Assembly (NCBI GenBank): GCA_030144725.1
Contig: JASKMD010000030.1
Span: forward strand, 3,545,896 to 3,609,895
Origin: Haematococcus lacustris
Lineage: Eukaryota > Chlorophyta > Chlorophyceae > Chlamydomonadales > Haematococcaceae
DNA: 64,000 bases
Direction: 5' to 3'
Made by a program: the position numbers and the translations under genes. Positions 1 to 12,000 of this stretch are shown here, in pieces. Position 1 is the stretch's first letter. Each line of letters starts with the position of its first letter. Under the pieces are notes generated by a model, which was not told the origin of the DNA, searched no databases, and saw nothing but the letters and a program-made list of their open reading frames with translations.

Positions 1-3000
1 GCAGCCACGCCGGCAGGGCCGCTGGCAGGTACAGGCGCAGGCGATGTGAGAGAGTCCAGGCTGAGCTGTAGCCCTGCTGCGTTCGTGGTGTGGCAGCGGT
101 TGGTGAGGTCGACGCAGAGGAGGGTGGGGGGCAGGCAGGCCTGAAGCCAGCCAGGGGTGGACCCCAGCTCAGCTGGGCCACCCAGGCTGCCAGGCCCCTT
201 GTCCAGCTCGAGGACCTGAGACTGATGCGCGGCTGGCAGGCAGGGAGGGGGGCAGCAGGCAGCACAGGCTGTGGGGTCAGGGTGCGTGGCCTCCAGCACA
301 TCCTCGAACGCAGCGGCGGCGGCAGCCTGCTCCCCGGGAGGCAGCAGCAGCGTGCCTAGGTAGGCCTGCAGGGGGGCAGTGCGGGGCAGGGGGGTGGGGA
401 ATGGATGTGCCTGCTCATGGGCATTGAAAGCGGTGAAGGGGATGCAGTGGGGTGGGAGTGGGGGAGGTTAGTGTGCGTACTCCTCGCAGACCTGGTCAGG
501 GGCTGTTCTGATGCCATTTGCAAGCATTGATAAAGGCACGGACGTGGCATGTTCAATGCAGCCAGCGCAACATGATGGAAGCTCGCTCAACCCCTTGTCA
601 CCCTTGCAGCCACCCCTTATGCCTCCCACGCTGCTGCTGCTGCCCACCTTCCTACCTATGCATCACCCCCTCCAATTGGGTCCCCCTCCCCCCGTGCCCC
701 CCGACCCACTTGCTCCCAGGCCTCTTTCAACGCCCTCTTCAGGCCCCAGCCGCGCAGCAGCAGCAGCCGGGCCAGCCGAGCCCAGCCCGCCACTTGGGTC
801 AGGCCAGGGGGGCGGCGCATCGCCGCTAGCGCCAGCCTGACCACCCTGAGGTGTGCCAGAGCCATGGCATGCAGCAGCAGGGGGCCACCTGCAGCCGCGC
901 CTTCCGCGGCCAGCACCTCACACGCATCAGTAAAGAGGGAGGTGGTGGCCCACGGCCCACCGGCGGACCCACACCCCTCCCCACTGCGCCAGCAAGGAAG
1001 CATGGAAGGGGAGGGGAGGGGCCGACCACGGTGGCTGGTGGGGGGTTGTGCCAGCGGTGGGTCCTGACAGGGTTGGAGCAGCTGCGCCAGCCTGGGGTCA
1101 CATGGGCTGGGCCAGTCTGCAGCAGCGGGAGCAGCGCCGGAGACCTGGGCCGCACTGCCCAGCCCCACGCCGCCTGTCTGGCCGCTGTCTCGCGTGCTGG
1201 CGTTGTGCCCGTGGCGTCGCGGGAGCAAGGGGTCGTGTTGCAGCCAGGCGGCTGGTGGAGGGGTGGGGGGCAGCAGGAACAGCTCCGTGCCCCTGTTGCG
1301 CATGGCACGAGACACCTCCCCGTGCCGGGGGTCAAGTGCGAGCAGCAGCCGGAACTCAGGGTGGGGCGCCACCACCCGGGACACGCCGCCCACACTGCCC
1401 GCCTCTGCCAGAAACAGTGAGCCTGCAGGGTTGAGGGCGGTGGGGTGGGGCAAAGGGGGGAGGGGGGAAAGCACTGCTGAAGAGTGAAACTGATGGGAAG
1501 TCTTGATGGTCAAAGAGACTGATCCTGCTTGCCTGCCTCCCTGACTCCTGTGCCCCACTGCTTGCCTGCCTGCCTGCACTTCTGCCTGCCCACTGCGCCC
1601 CCTCCCTGCATCACTTCTGCCCCCCTGCCCACCTCCTGGCTCCAGCAGTGGGTTCAGGCGGTCCAGCACTGTGGGGTTGCACAGATTGGCGTTGTCCAGC
1701 AGCACCCAGCCGCCCTGCTCGATGGCGCGGGTCAGGCAGCCGTCCACCCACTCGAAGCGGCCCCCCACAGCACGCGAGCTCTCGTCTGCCAGCAAGCAGT
1801 GCAAGGCTGCCAGGTCCTGCTGGCGCTCACGCAGCCGCGACGTGAAGCCTGTGGCCAGCATGGAAACTGACTCGTTACTGCACGGCCATTGGCACGACTG
1901 CTCAACCCCAATAGGCTACGACAGCACCATGGCAGTGGAGGGGATGGCAGGCGGCTTGGCAAGCCACAGACCAGACCTCACACACCAGGGTGTCACCGCC
2001 GGTTGAGTATGCAGTGAAGGCATGCCACCCAGCAGTCATACTCACGGGCTGTAGAGTCGCACTTAAGGCCTGCCTCCCTGCCTCCCTGCCTCCCTGCCTC
2101 CCTGCCTCCCTGCCTCCCTGCCTCCCTGCCTCCCTGCCTCCCTGCCTCCCTGCCTCCCTGCCTCCCTGCCTCCCTGCCTCCCTGCCTCCCTGTCTCCCTG
2201 CCCCTGCCCCTGCCCCTGCCCCTGCCCCTGCCCCTGCCCCTGCCCCTGCCCCTGCTGCCCCAGCCTGCGCCGCCCCCCAACACTTCGCCTGCCTGGCGGG
2301 CAGCAGTCAGGGTGATCAGCAGCCGCTCGCTCCACCTGCCGCACTGTGTGGCTCAGCAGCTGCAGCTGGTGCGTGTGAGAGCTAGGGGTGGACTCCAGCC
2401 CTGAGGCACGCTCGGCCTGCAAGGTCTGGCAGTACTGGTGCCAAGCAGCCTGCACAACAGGGGCAGGCGGGGGAGCAGTGTGGGTCACGGGCCAGGTGCG
2501 TGTGGGGTGGTATGGGGCAGGGGAAGGTGCCAGGGGCATTGGCAGGTGCTAGGGGTGACAGGGCGAGCAGATCAGGTTGGTAAATCAAAGCGGCAGATTA
2601 AAGAGGCAGAGCAGGGCGGCAGTGAGCAGGGCAGCAGTGAGCAGGGCAGCAGTGAGCAGGGCAGCAGTGAGCAGGGCAGCAGTGAGCAGGGCAGCAGTGA
2701 GCAGGGCAGCAGTGAGCAGGGCAGCAGTGAGCAGGGCAGCAGTGAGCAGGGCAGCAGTGAGCAGGGCGGCAGTGAGCAGGGCAGCAGTGAGCAGGGCAGC
2801 AGTGAGCAGGGCAGCAGTGAGCAGGGCAGCAATGAGCAGGGCAGCAGTGAGCAGGGCAGCAGTGAGCAGGGCAGCAGTGAGCAGGGCAGCAGTGAGCAGG
2901 GCAGCAGTGAGCAGGGCAGCAGTGAGCAGGGCAGCAGTGAGCAGGGCAGCAGTGAGCAGGGCAGCAGTGAGCAGGGCAGCAGTGAGCAGGGCAGCAGTGA

Positions 3001-6000
3001 GCAGGGCAGCAGTGAGCAGGGCAGCAGTGAGCAGGGCAGCAGTGAGCAGGGCAGCAGTGAGCAGGGCAGCAGTGAGCAGGGCAGCAGTGAGCAGGGCAGC
3101 AGTGAGCAGGGCAGCAGTGAGCAGGGCAGCAGTGAGCAGGGCAGCAGTGAGCAGGGCAGCAGTGAGCAGGGCAGCAGTGAGCAGGGCAGCAGTGAGCAGG
3201 GCAGCAGTGAGCAGGGCAGCAGTGAGCAGGGCAGCAGTGAGCAGGGCAGCAGTGAGCAGGGCAGCAGTGAGCAGGGCAGCAGTGAGCAGGGCGGGGGACA
3301 GCGGCGCACCTGGATGTTTTCCACACCCAGCAGCCGCGATGCCAAGCTGGTCCCAGCCACAGCCCTGCCGCCCGCATGTGGTGTTGGCGGCTCCTGTGCT
3401 GCTGCTGACGCTGCCTCAGCTGTGGCGTTACTCTGTGCTGCCTGGCCGCCAGCCAAGGGGGCCTGTGGATCCTCCGGCTCCGTGACTGGACCCTTCACCA
3501 ACAGCTGCTGTGTCAGGGCCAGGGCCAGGTGCTGCACACGCCCTGCAGCCTCCTGCACGCGCCGCCCAGGGTCGACCTGCGCAGGAGGGCCAGCACAGCT
3601 CAGTCCGCGCCATCAGCAGCCACCAGGGTGGCAAGGCATGCAGACTGGTTCGCGGAGTGCGCAGTCTGCTTCACGGCATGGTGGCTGCTGCCAGGTCCGG
3701 CATGGACCCCAGTGCTGCAGTGTTTAACCGTGTGCTCGAGCTGACCAGGTGAGCCTCGTGCACCTGCTCGAAGCTGCCCAGCAGGTCGCTGGTGTCGGTC
3801 CCGCTGGTCAGTGCGATCTCAGTCAGCGGCCGCCCGGCCAGGCGTGCGGCGAGGCGGGCCAGCCGTGTCTTGCCTGCAGCTCAACAGACATTGCCACCCG
3901 GTGCAGCCTGACACAGGTAGGGCGCAGGAGGAGGGGCGGAAGGCACACGAGGCGGGCGCAAGAGTGTGATGACACAAGTGTGACACAAGTCTCAGCTGGG
4001 GTGCTTGTTGCCACGTAGGTGCAAAGGGACGAAGTGTGAAGGTCACGGACACTGAGCACCCTGCTGCACCCTGAGCCCCCCGGCAGCCCCCTCCGCCCCC
4101 TGCCCCCCCTTGGCACCCCCTGCTTCACCCTGCTGCCCCTGTCACACGGTGCCAAGCCGGGAAGTCACTGTGAGGCAAGGAGGTTGCAAGGGCAGGGGTT
4201 GTCCCACCTGCCCCAGGCCCACCGGCCAGGATGACCATCCAGCCTAAGCTGAGAGCTTGGCAGGCACTCTCCAGCAGGGGCAGCTGCCAGTCCAGCAGGT
4301 GCAGGGCCTGAGGGGTGGGGCAGGGCAGGCGGTGCGGGACTGGGTCAAGGAGTGTGACACCTTGTTGCCTCAACAGGCAAGGATCAAGAATAGCACGCAG
4401 GTGCGAGGTATGGCCCATGATATCACCAAACTGCGTCACGGCACACCTAACCAGCTTCCTTGCGCTCCATAGCTTGCTGTTCTCGCTGCCAGCCAGGGTA
4501 GCTGTGTGCAGCACAAGGCTGAACAGGGGACGCATACCACCAGGTAAGGAGTACACCGCCATGACTGGCAGCATACAAGAGGCCAAGGCAGCGGAGTGCA
4601 TCAGAAGAGAGGGCCGTGACTTATGAGGCAGGTGAACCTGCTGTAGGGGTGGGGCCACAGCAGGGGGCTTCAGAGGACCTCCCGGCAGACATTGGGTGAC
4701 AGCACAAATGACGCAGCTTCGCTGGCCAACTGACCTGCTGGCTGGCGGGGTTTGACGCCACTACCTCCGTGGCCGCATGCAGGAGGACGTCATCGTGCAG
4801 GTTTTCGTTGAAGTCACTTGCGGTTTCGGCTCCTCGCGACAGCGGCGCAAGGTTTGAGCGGTGAAGGCAAGCCCGCCCCACTCTCGCCATCGTCGCCGTG
4901 ACAAACACCGGCACCTTGCTCCGTGCCCTCATGCCCAGAGGCTTGCCCCAGGCTCGGTCCCAAAGCTGCGCGAACCTCAGCCTATCATGCTCTGTCCGCA
5001 GGCGATGGGAGAACAGCATCATTGCGAAATGCTCTGCCGCATCCTCCAATGCAGCGCCTTGGCCCTGGTCAGCGCTCAGCAGCACACTGCGCTCAGTGAG
5101 GTCGGCCCAACGCAGCAGGTCGCGCAAGTTAAATTCCCACGGGCCCCCCTGGGCGCCGAACACCGGGCCCTGCTCGCCCTTTGCTCGCCCAGGTCCCGCT
5201 GCCTGCTCCGCGGCCTGCCCGTCTGCCTGCGCCGTGTACGCGTCGCGGGCTGCAGGCCCATTCGCAGCGGTTTCCAGGTCACCTAACAGCCGCACCATTC
5301 GCGCCAACAGCACAGGTGGCAGTGTCGTGTGCAGTGCGGTGGCAATGGCTGTGAGGTCTGCGGCTCCCAGCAGTTGGATGTGCACGCGTGTGAAGCGGTT
5401 GAGGAATGAGCGTGGCAAGCCCTTGCGCCCGCCCCCCTCTTGCAGTGGGTTCTGGGCCGCGAACAGGCGGAATGAGGGGTGGCAGCGAAAGGTGGTGCCA
5501 AGCTCAGGGATAAACACCTGCAGGCAGGCAGCAGGTGAGCAGGCACGGAGGGAGTGAAGGGCAGCAGCCAGGAGGGAAAATAAAAAGCGGAGGTGGAGGC
5601 GGGCAGGTGATGACAGCACGTGAGCATTCAGGCTATTGTGGACCCTGCCCAGGCCCACCACTGCCACCACAAGCTTCCGCATTGAAGGGAGGAGGAGGTG
5701 GGAGGAGGAGATCGTTGCGTGTGCATGTGCCTCTGCTGGCAGGTACCTCAGCTCTATGGTCCAGCAGCGCGTTCAGTCCCTCCAGCACGCTCTGGCCCGC
5801 GAGGTTCAGCTCGTCCAGCAGCACCCAGTGGCCGGCCTTCAGAGCGCCCAGCAGTGCGCCATCACACCTGTGGCCAGCAGCCACACCTCACCTAAGCGGG
5901 GCTGAAGGGCAGGGCAGCAGAGGGGTGAGGTGGCAAGGGGGACGGGAGCACTAACCCACCCACACCCCAGCCACCCCGACCCAGCCACCCTGACCCATCC

Positions 6001-9000
6001 ACCCCGACCCAGCCACCCTGACCCAGCCACCCCGACCCAGCCACCCCGACCCAGCCACCCTGACCCATCCACCCTGACCCAGCCACCCTGACCCAGCCAC
6101 CCTGACCCAGCCACCCTGACCCAGCTGCCCCTACCAAGTGAACTGGCCAGGCTGGCCTCCTGGTGCGGGGAGGTCAGCCCCCAGCAGGTCCATCATGTCG
6201 GTCTGCTCACTCAGGTTGATGCGCACCTGCAGCAGCGCACAGCCACAGCCACAGTCTCACATCAAACACACGGCGACCACGCCACCCTACACACTCAGAC
6301 ACGATGGGATGAGGCAGCCTTCGCTCGTGCACAGTAATCTGTGCTGGTGACCCATTCTTCAGTGCTTGGATTACCTTTATAAACCGTTTCTAAAGACGTA
6401 ATACTCTACTTTGGCACTCTGCATAGAGTACATGTATAGTTTGCGACAAATCTGTGTTGTAGCACAAGATGTGAGGTAACCTGCGCAACTTACTTGTCAC
6501 CAGCGCAGGTTGCCATGCACCAGCAAAAACTACGTCCATGATATCTGTAAGTGTCAATACAATATGTGTTGTCCTGTGTGCTAGAGAAGGCTGCCCTGTA
6601 TTTCCAGAGTGCCACACCTAGCCACTCCTAGGGCTCGTGCTTCAGCCATAGACCTTGCAACCACTTCAACGACCATGGCCACTGGCACCCACCAACGGTA
6701 TCCCAGCCCGCTTGGCCAGCGCTGCCACCAGCGCCGTCTTGCCCACGCCTGGCGACCCTTCCAGGAGGACCGCCTTCCGAAGCGCCAGTGCGCGCAGGAC
6801 TCGGAACGCGTTGCGTGCGGCGGTCGGAGCGGACAGCTCAAAACGGTCGCCGGGAGCAGCACGTGCTCGCTCTTTTCTCGAAGATTCCAGGATACCCCCC
6901 GGCCCATCGCGCACTGGCTCAGGGCCTGGTGACGGAACGTAGAAGGGGTACAAGCCCCATGAGCCTTGTGTTACTCCTGGCCGCGACTGCTCGTCTTCAG
7001 TGGCCGCGGCTGGCTCGTCGGACAGCTGCATGTTGGCGAGCGCGGCGCTCGCTTCCCTTGCTCCTGCCTCGATTTTTCTCTCGGAGGCCGCGCCCCCTCC
7101 CTGCAGCTGCACTGTCATTTCTCGTGCTTGTTTCTCTAGGTGCTCCAGTGGCGCCGACTCCTCCATCCGCCCTTCGGCCAGCCTCGCGTGTGCCTGCTGA
7201 GGGCCCGGTGGCAGTTGCTGCACTAGGAATGCGGCGCAACGGGATCGCAGGGCAGCGGCGCTATCAGGAGCCACACCCACGCCGAGCCCCAGGCCATCGA
7301 GCAGCACAAGGTGTGCGCCGTGGACAAAAGCTGGCAGAGGGCCTGCGTACAAGAAAGCGCGACGGGGCACGTCAGGGCAAAGCAAGCCGGTATGAAGAAG
7401 TTCAGATGTGGCGAAATGGCACGACGGGGAGCGGAGCGGGTTTGGGTAAAGACTCTGTACTACAGAGTACAGCACACGCCCAGTAGTTTAACGAACTCAA
7501 TGAAGTGTGAGGGCAAGCAATAAACAGTCTCGTTCATCGTGCTTACCTAGTCGCGGGGCGGTGGTGTTGACGAACGTAGCCCAGGCCAGCAGGTCGCGCA
7601 CTGACAGCGGAGTGCGAGAGGGCTGTGAGATGTGGTCGCGGAAGAAGCGCCAAAAGGTGATCAGCCGCGGCGCCACCTCAGCACGCAGCTCATCATCTGC
7701 ACATCGGCACAGAGCAGGCAGGCTGAGCTCCATGGCTGTTCCATTGGCGGGAAGGCAGGCATACTACGAAAAAGAAGTCAGGAAGCCAAATGAGAAAGCA
7801 GTGGGTGGAGCAGCAGGCAAGGAGGCTCGGGATCCTGGACCATCCTTCACCTTTCACACTCATTATAACATGGTCACATCACTCTTTAGCACTATAGTAC
7901 CACTCTCTGTCACCGTTAGTGGTCTAGCCGACCCGCCCAAACATCGCACAACCCACTGGCCAGTGAGGCCTTAAGGATGTCCAGCAGCTCCGCTTCATCG
8001 TCCAGGGGAGGCACCCACACAGTGGTGAAGCGGTTGGCAAGAGCAGGGGACAGCTCCCTGCGCAGACACGGTTGGCTAAGTCAGTCTGCCACCACATCGG
8101 CGGGGCGGGGCGGGGCGGGGCGGGGCGGGGCGGGGCGGGGCGGGGCGGGGCGGGGCGGGGCGGGGCGGGGCGGGGCGGGGCGGGGCGGGGCGGGGCGGGG
8201 CGGGGCGGGGCGGGGCGGGGCGGGGCGGGGCGGGGCGGGGCGGGGCGGGGCGGGGCGGGGCGGGGCGGGGCGGGGCGGGGCGGGGCGGGGCGGGGCGGGG
8301 CGGGGCGGGGCGGGGCGGGGCGGGGCGGGGCGGGACTTACTTTTTGCCATAGTCTCCCCCCGGATTCATGGTGGCCAATAGCCTGAAGCTGGGCGCTGCC
8401 ACCACCACCTCTGCGCCCTCGCCGCCACGCTCTGCTAGTGTGAGAGTGCGACCTGACTCTAGCACACTGCAGGCAGCAGCATCAGGACCAGCAGCAGCTG
8501 GAACAGCAGCAGCACTGATAGCAAGGGCACATCTTGTGATTCAACCTGACTGTATGCCAACCACCAAGCAACAGCGCCCAGCTGTGCAGCAGGTTACCTA
8601 GTCAGGCGCTTGCTTCCACTTGCCTGTTCAAGCGCTCCAGCACTGCGTCCTCTGCCAAGTTCATCTCATCCACCAGCAGCAGGTCTCCTCGCCGCATGGC
8701 CGTGACCAGAGGGCCATCCACCCAGGCAAAGGGCGCACACACCTCCCTCCCGGCTGCCTCCGCCTCAGCCAGGCTTGCCTGCAGCTCCACCAACTGCTGC
8801 TGCACCAGCTCCTGCTCCTGCCCCTGGACCTGGACCTGCCCCTGTTGCACTGATGTGCATGCCTCGTTGCCGCCTGCTGCTGCTGCTGCTGCTGCTTTTC
8901 GGTTGCCATGCAGCCATGCATGCGCAGCCTGGGCCACCTGGCGCAGTTCAGCCAGCATGGCCTGCACCTCAGGCGCTGAGGGCTCACCTGCAGACAGGGC

Positions 9001-12000
9001 CAGGCCAGTGGGGTGGGCCACATGGCGGAGCCTAGAGCTTGCGGTACAGAAGCAGTCATGCCTCACAATCAAGAAGTATATGTCACACACGTCACATGTC
9101 ATACACATCACACGAGGATGTTACTCTGCACATGTCACTGGCTCTGTCAGCCGCAGGTGTGATGGGCTGGACGACATCACACCACACTAGGGTACACAGA
9201 GTGCAGGAGGGAGAAGGGAGGGAGGCTGTGCTGTTCTGTTCTGTGCTGTGCGGGCAGCTCTGACACGCTTTGCCACCGACACACATGTTGCTGTTACCAA
9301 CAAACATGTCACCAACACACAAGGTGCACAGGGCATGCACAGGGCACACAGGGTGGTTCGCTCCACACAGGGAACAGGGTTCAGGGCCAGGTGCAGCCTG
9401 AGTAAGTACAGGGCCAATAGCCCGCCCTGCCCACACCTGTCCTGCAGCCCTGCCCACACCTGTCCTGCCCACCCCTCTCCCAGTGCCCAGCACACAAGGC
9501 AGCAGCAGGCGGTGCAGGGTACACCTGCCCCACCCACTAACCAACCAGCACCCACTCGGCAGGAGGGGCACGTCCAGCCCCGCCTGGGCCAGCAGCGGTG
9601 AGCCCGTCATGCGCTGTGCTGCAGCCAGGAGCCGAGCCGTGGCCCGCTCGCGGCTGCGTGTGGGTCTGAAGCCGCCGAGGAAGTCCGCGGTCTCCGTGTG
9701 CTGGTTGCAGTTGAGGATGTGCAGCCGCTGGCCGCGCATCAGGGCCAGCAGCTGGCACACCGTGGTCTTGCCGGTGCCGGTCTCCCCCACCAGCAGCACT
9801 GGCTCGCTGTGCTCCACACACCTAAGCGGGCGGGGCCGGAGGCAGAGGGGGCAGGAGGGGGGAGGGGGGGGGGCTGTGCGTGGCAGAGGGGCAGGAAGGG
9901 GAAGGAGAGAGGGGGGGGGTTGTGCGTGGCAGAGGGTTCCTGGCGTGACCGGTCATGCTGGTAGGCTAGTTCAGGGAGGCGGGGCCAGTGCAGGGCTGGA
10001 TAGAGGGGGGTGCGGGGAGGGGGTGCGGCTGGCACAGAGTAGGTCCATCCACTGCTGGATGGATGGTTGGGTGGCCTCGCCTGCCTGCTCATCCGCTGCT
10101 GCCACCTGTAAGGTCCCTTGCTCAGCAATGCTGTTGGGCCTGTCCTTTTCCCCTGGACCCCCCACTGGTGTGGCGGGGACAAGGCAGCTGTGGTGGGCTG
10201 TGGGAGGGTGGGCTGGACGGAGCAGCTGGACCTGGCAGCTATTGAGCATGCTGGCCAATTCATCCCCTGGTACATGGCTGGAACATGGCAGCTGTGGTGG
10301 GCAGTTGACGGAGCAGCTGGACCTGTCCTTCACCCCCTAGACCCCCCAGACCCCCCACCTGTTGACCAGGGTGTACATGCGCCTCATGCCGGGGGTCCAC
10401 ACCACGCCCTTCAGCGCCATCAGCAGGGCAGCGGCCTCCTGCGCCGCGTCGTGTGCCGCCTCCCTGCCCCCCAGCTCACTCCCAACCTCTCTCTCATCAT
10501 CATCCCCTCCCGCACAGGGTCTGGCACCAGTGGCTGCACCAGTGGCGCCCCCTGCCAGCTGGGCCTGGCCCTCGGCCAGCAGCTGCTGCAGGCGCAGGTA
10601 AGGTGCTGACCCCTCACGTTCAAACACGGAGTCCAGATTCAGCTGCACGGCATGAGGGGAGGGGGGGAGCACGCTGGGTGGATGGGTGCAGGCAGATGAG
10701 TCATTGGGGTCAGCTGTTGCCTGAGCACCCAGCAGACCCAGCAGCAAAGGGAACGCAACCATATTTCTTGGTTCTGAGTTCTTCACTTGAGCTGTACATT
10801 TTGCATCGGGGCAACACGAAAGACACATTGGGAACGCAACTAAGGGCGGGATGGAGAGTGACTGTGGTGCAGGGTGGTGCAGAAAGGGGGCTAGAGGGGG
10901 GCGGCAGGGGGCCAGCAGGGAGCAGCAGGGTTAGCTAGAGTGGGACAGCATCTGGGCAAGGCACCCCATCTCCCGATGCTTCAGCTGGCTCATTGCTCTC
11001 ATGGCCTTCACTTGCAGCGTGACCCATGTGAGGACCCTGGACAGGGCCAGCCTGATGAACAGCCAGGTCAGAACCAGGGGCAGGGGCAGGGCCAAGCAGG
11101 ACTTCACACAGGGCCAGGCAGGACTTCACAGATACATACTGTATTGCATCCGTCACACATCACTGCCACACTAGGAGCTGCCGGCAGGGCTGTCTTGAGT
11201 AATGCCTTTCATGCCCTACACAATAGGATTTGCTACTGGTGCTGGAGGTGACACTTTGTTAGGATGTGGGACAGTTTATGTGGTCCAAAGAATAGTTAAA
11301 GGACAGTGTAACGTTGCAGAACTACTACCCAAGGACTGCCACACCAGGAGTGTTTAGAGTACAGTCAGTTCTGAGTAGGGAAGGCGACCTGGGCCACTGA
11401 GCAGGTGGGCAATTGAGCAGCGGACCCTCCTGCCCACCCTGCCCGCCCTGGGCCACCATGTCCACCCTGTCCACCCACCCTGAGCCGCCCTGAGCCACCC
11501 AGCACATGAAATGCACGAGGCTGCGTGTTGCAGCAATGCAGATAAGCTGTTGTCATGTGCTATTGATGGTGATGACCAGCTGAGCCTTACCTGCACGTTC
11601 ATGATCTTTGCCAGCACTGCGCTGACCTCCTGCCGCTCTGCAGCAGTCCGCAGCCGCTCGCCGAGCAGCAGAGCACCGTCCTCTGCAAGTGCCTGGAGGG
11701 GGCAGGGGTAGAGGCAGGGGCAGGGGCAGGGGTAGAGGCAAGGGCAGGGGCAGGGGCAGGGGCAGGGGCAGGGGCAGGGGCAGGGGCAGGGGCAGGGGCA
11801 GGGGCAGGGGCAGGGGCAGGGGCAGGGGCAGGGGCAGGGGCAGGGGCAGGGGCAGGGGCAGGGGCAGGGGCAGGGGCAGGGGCAGGGGCAGGGGCAGGGG
11901 CAGGGGCAGGGGCAGGGGCAGGGGCAGGGGCAGGGGCAGGGGCAGGGGCAGGGGCAGGGGCAGGGGCAGGGGCAGGGGCAGGGGCAGGGGCAGGGGCAGG

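Noticed and set aside
2611..3285. CRISPR-like array
   Set aside because: Head-to-tail units with no spacers, in a eukaryotic intron; a simple minisatellite.
2438..3727. Long open frames over the 15-bp array (both strands, several frames)
   Set aside because: They are products of a stop-free repeat whose unit is a multiple of three; the region is an intron of midasin flanked by conserved exons.
8072..8386. Gly/Ala/Arg-rich frames over (CGGGG)n
   Set aside because: Repeat translation within a midasin intron.
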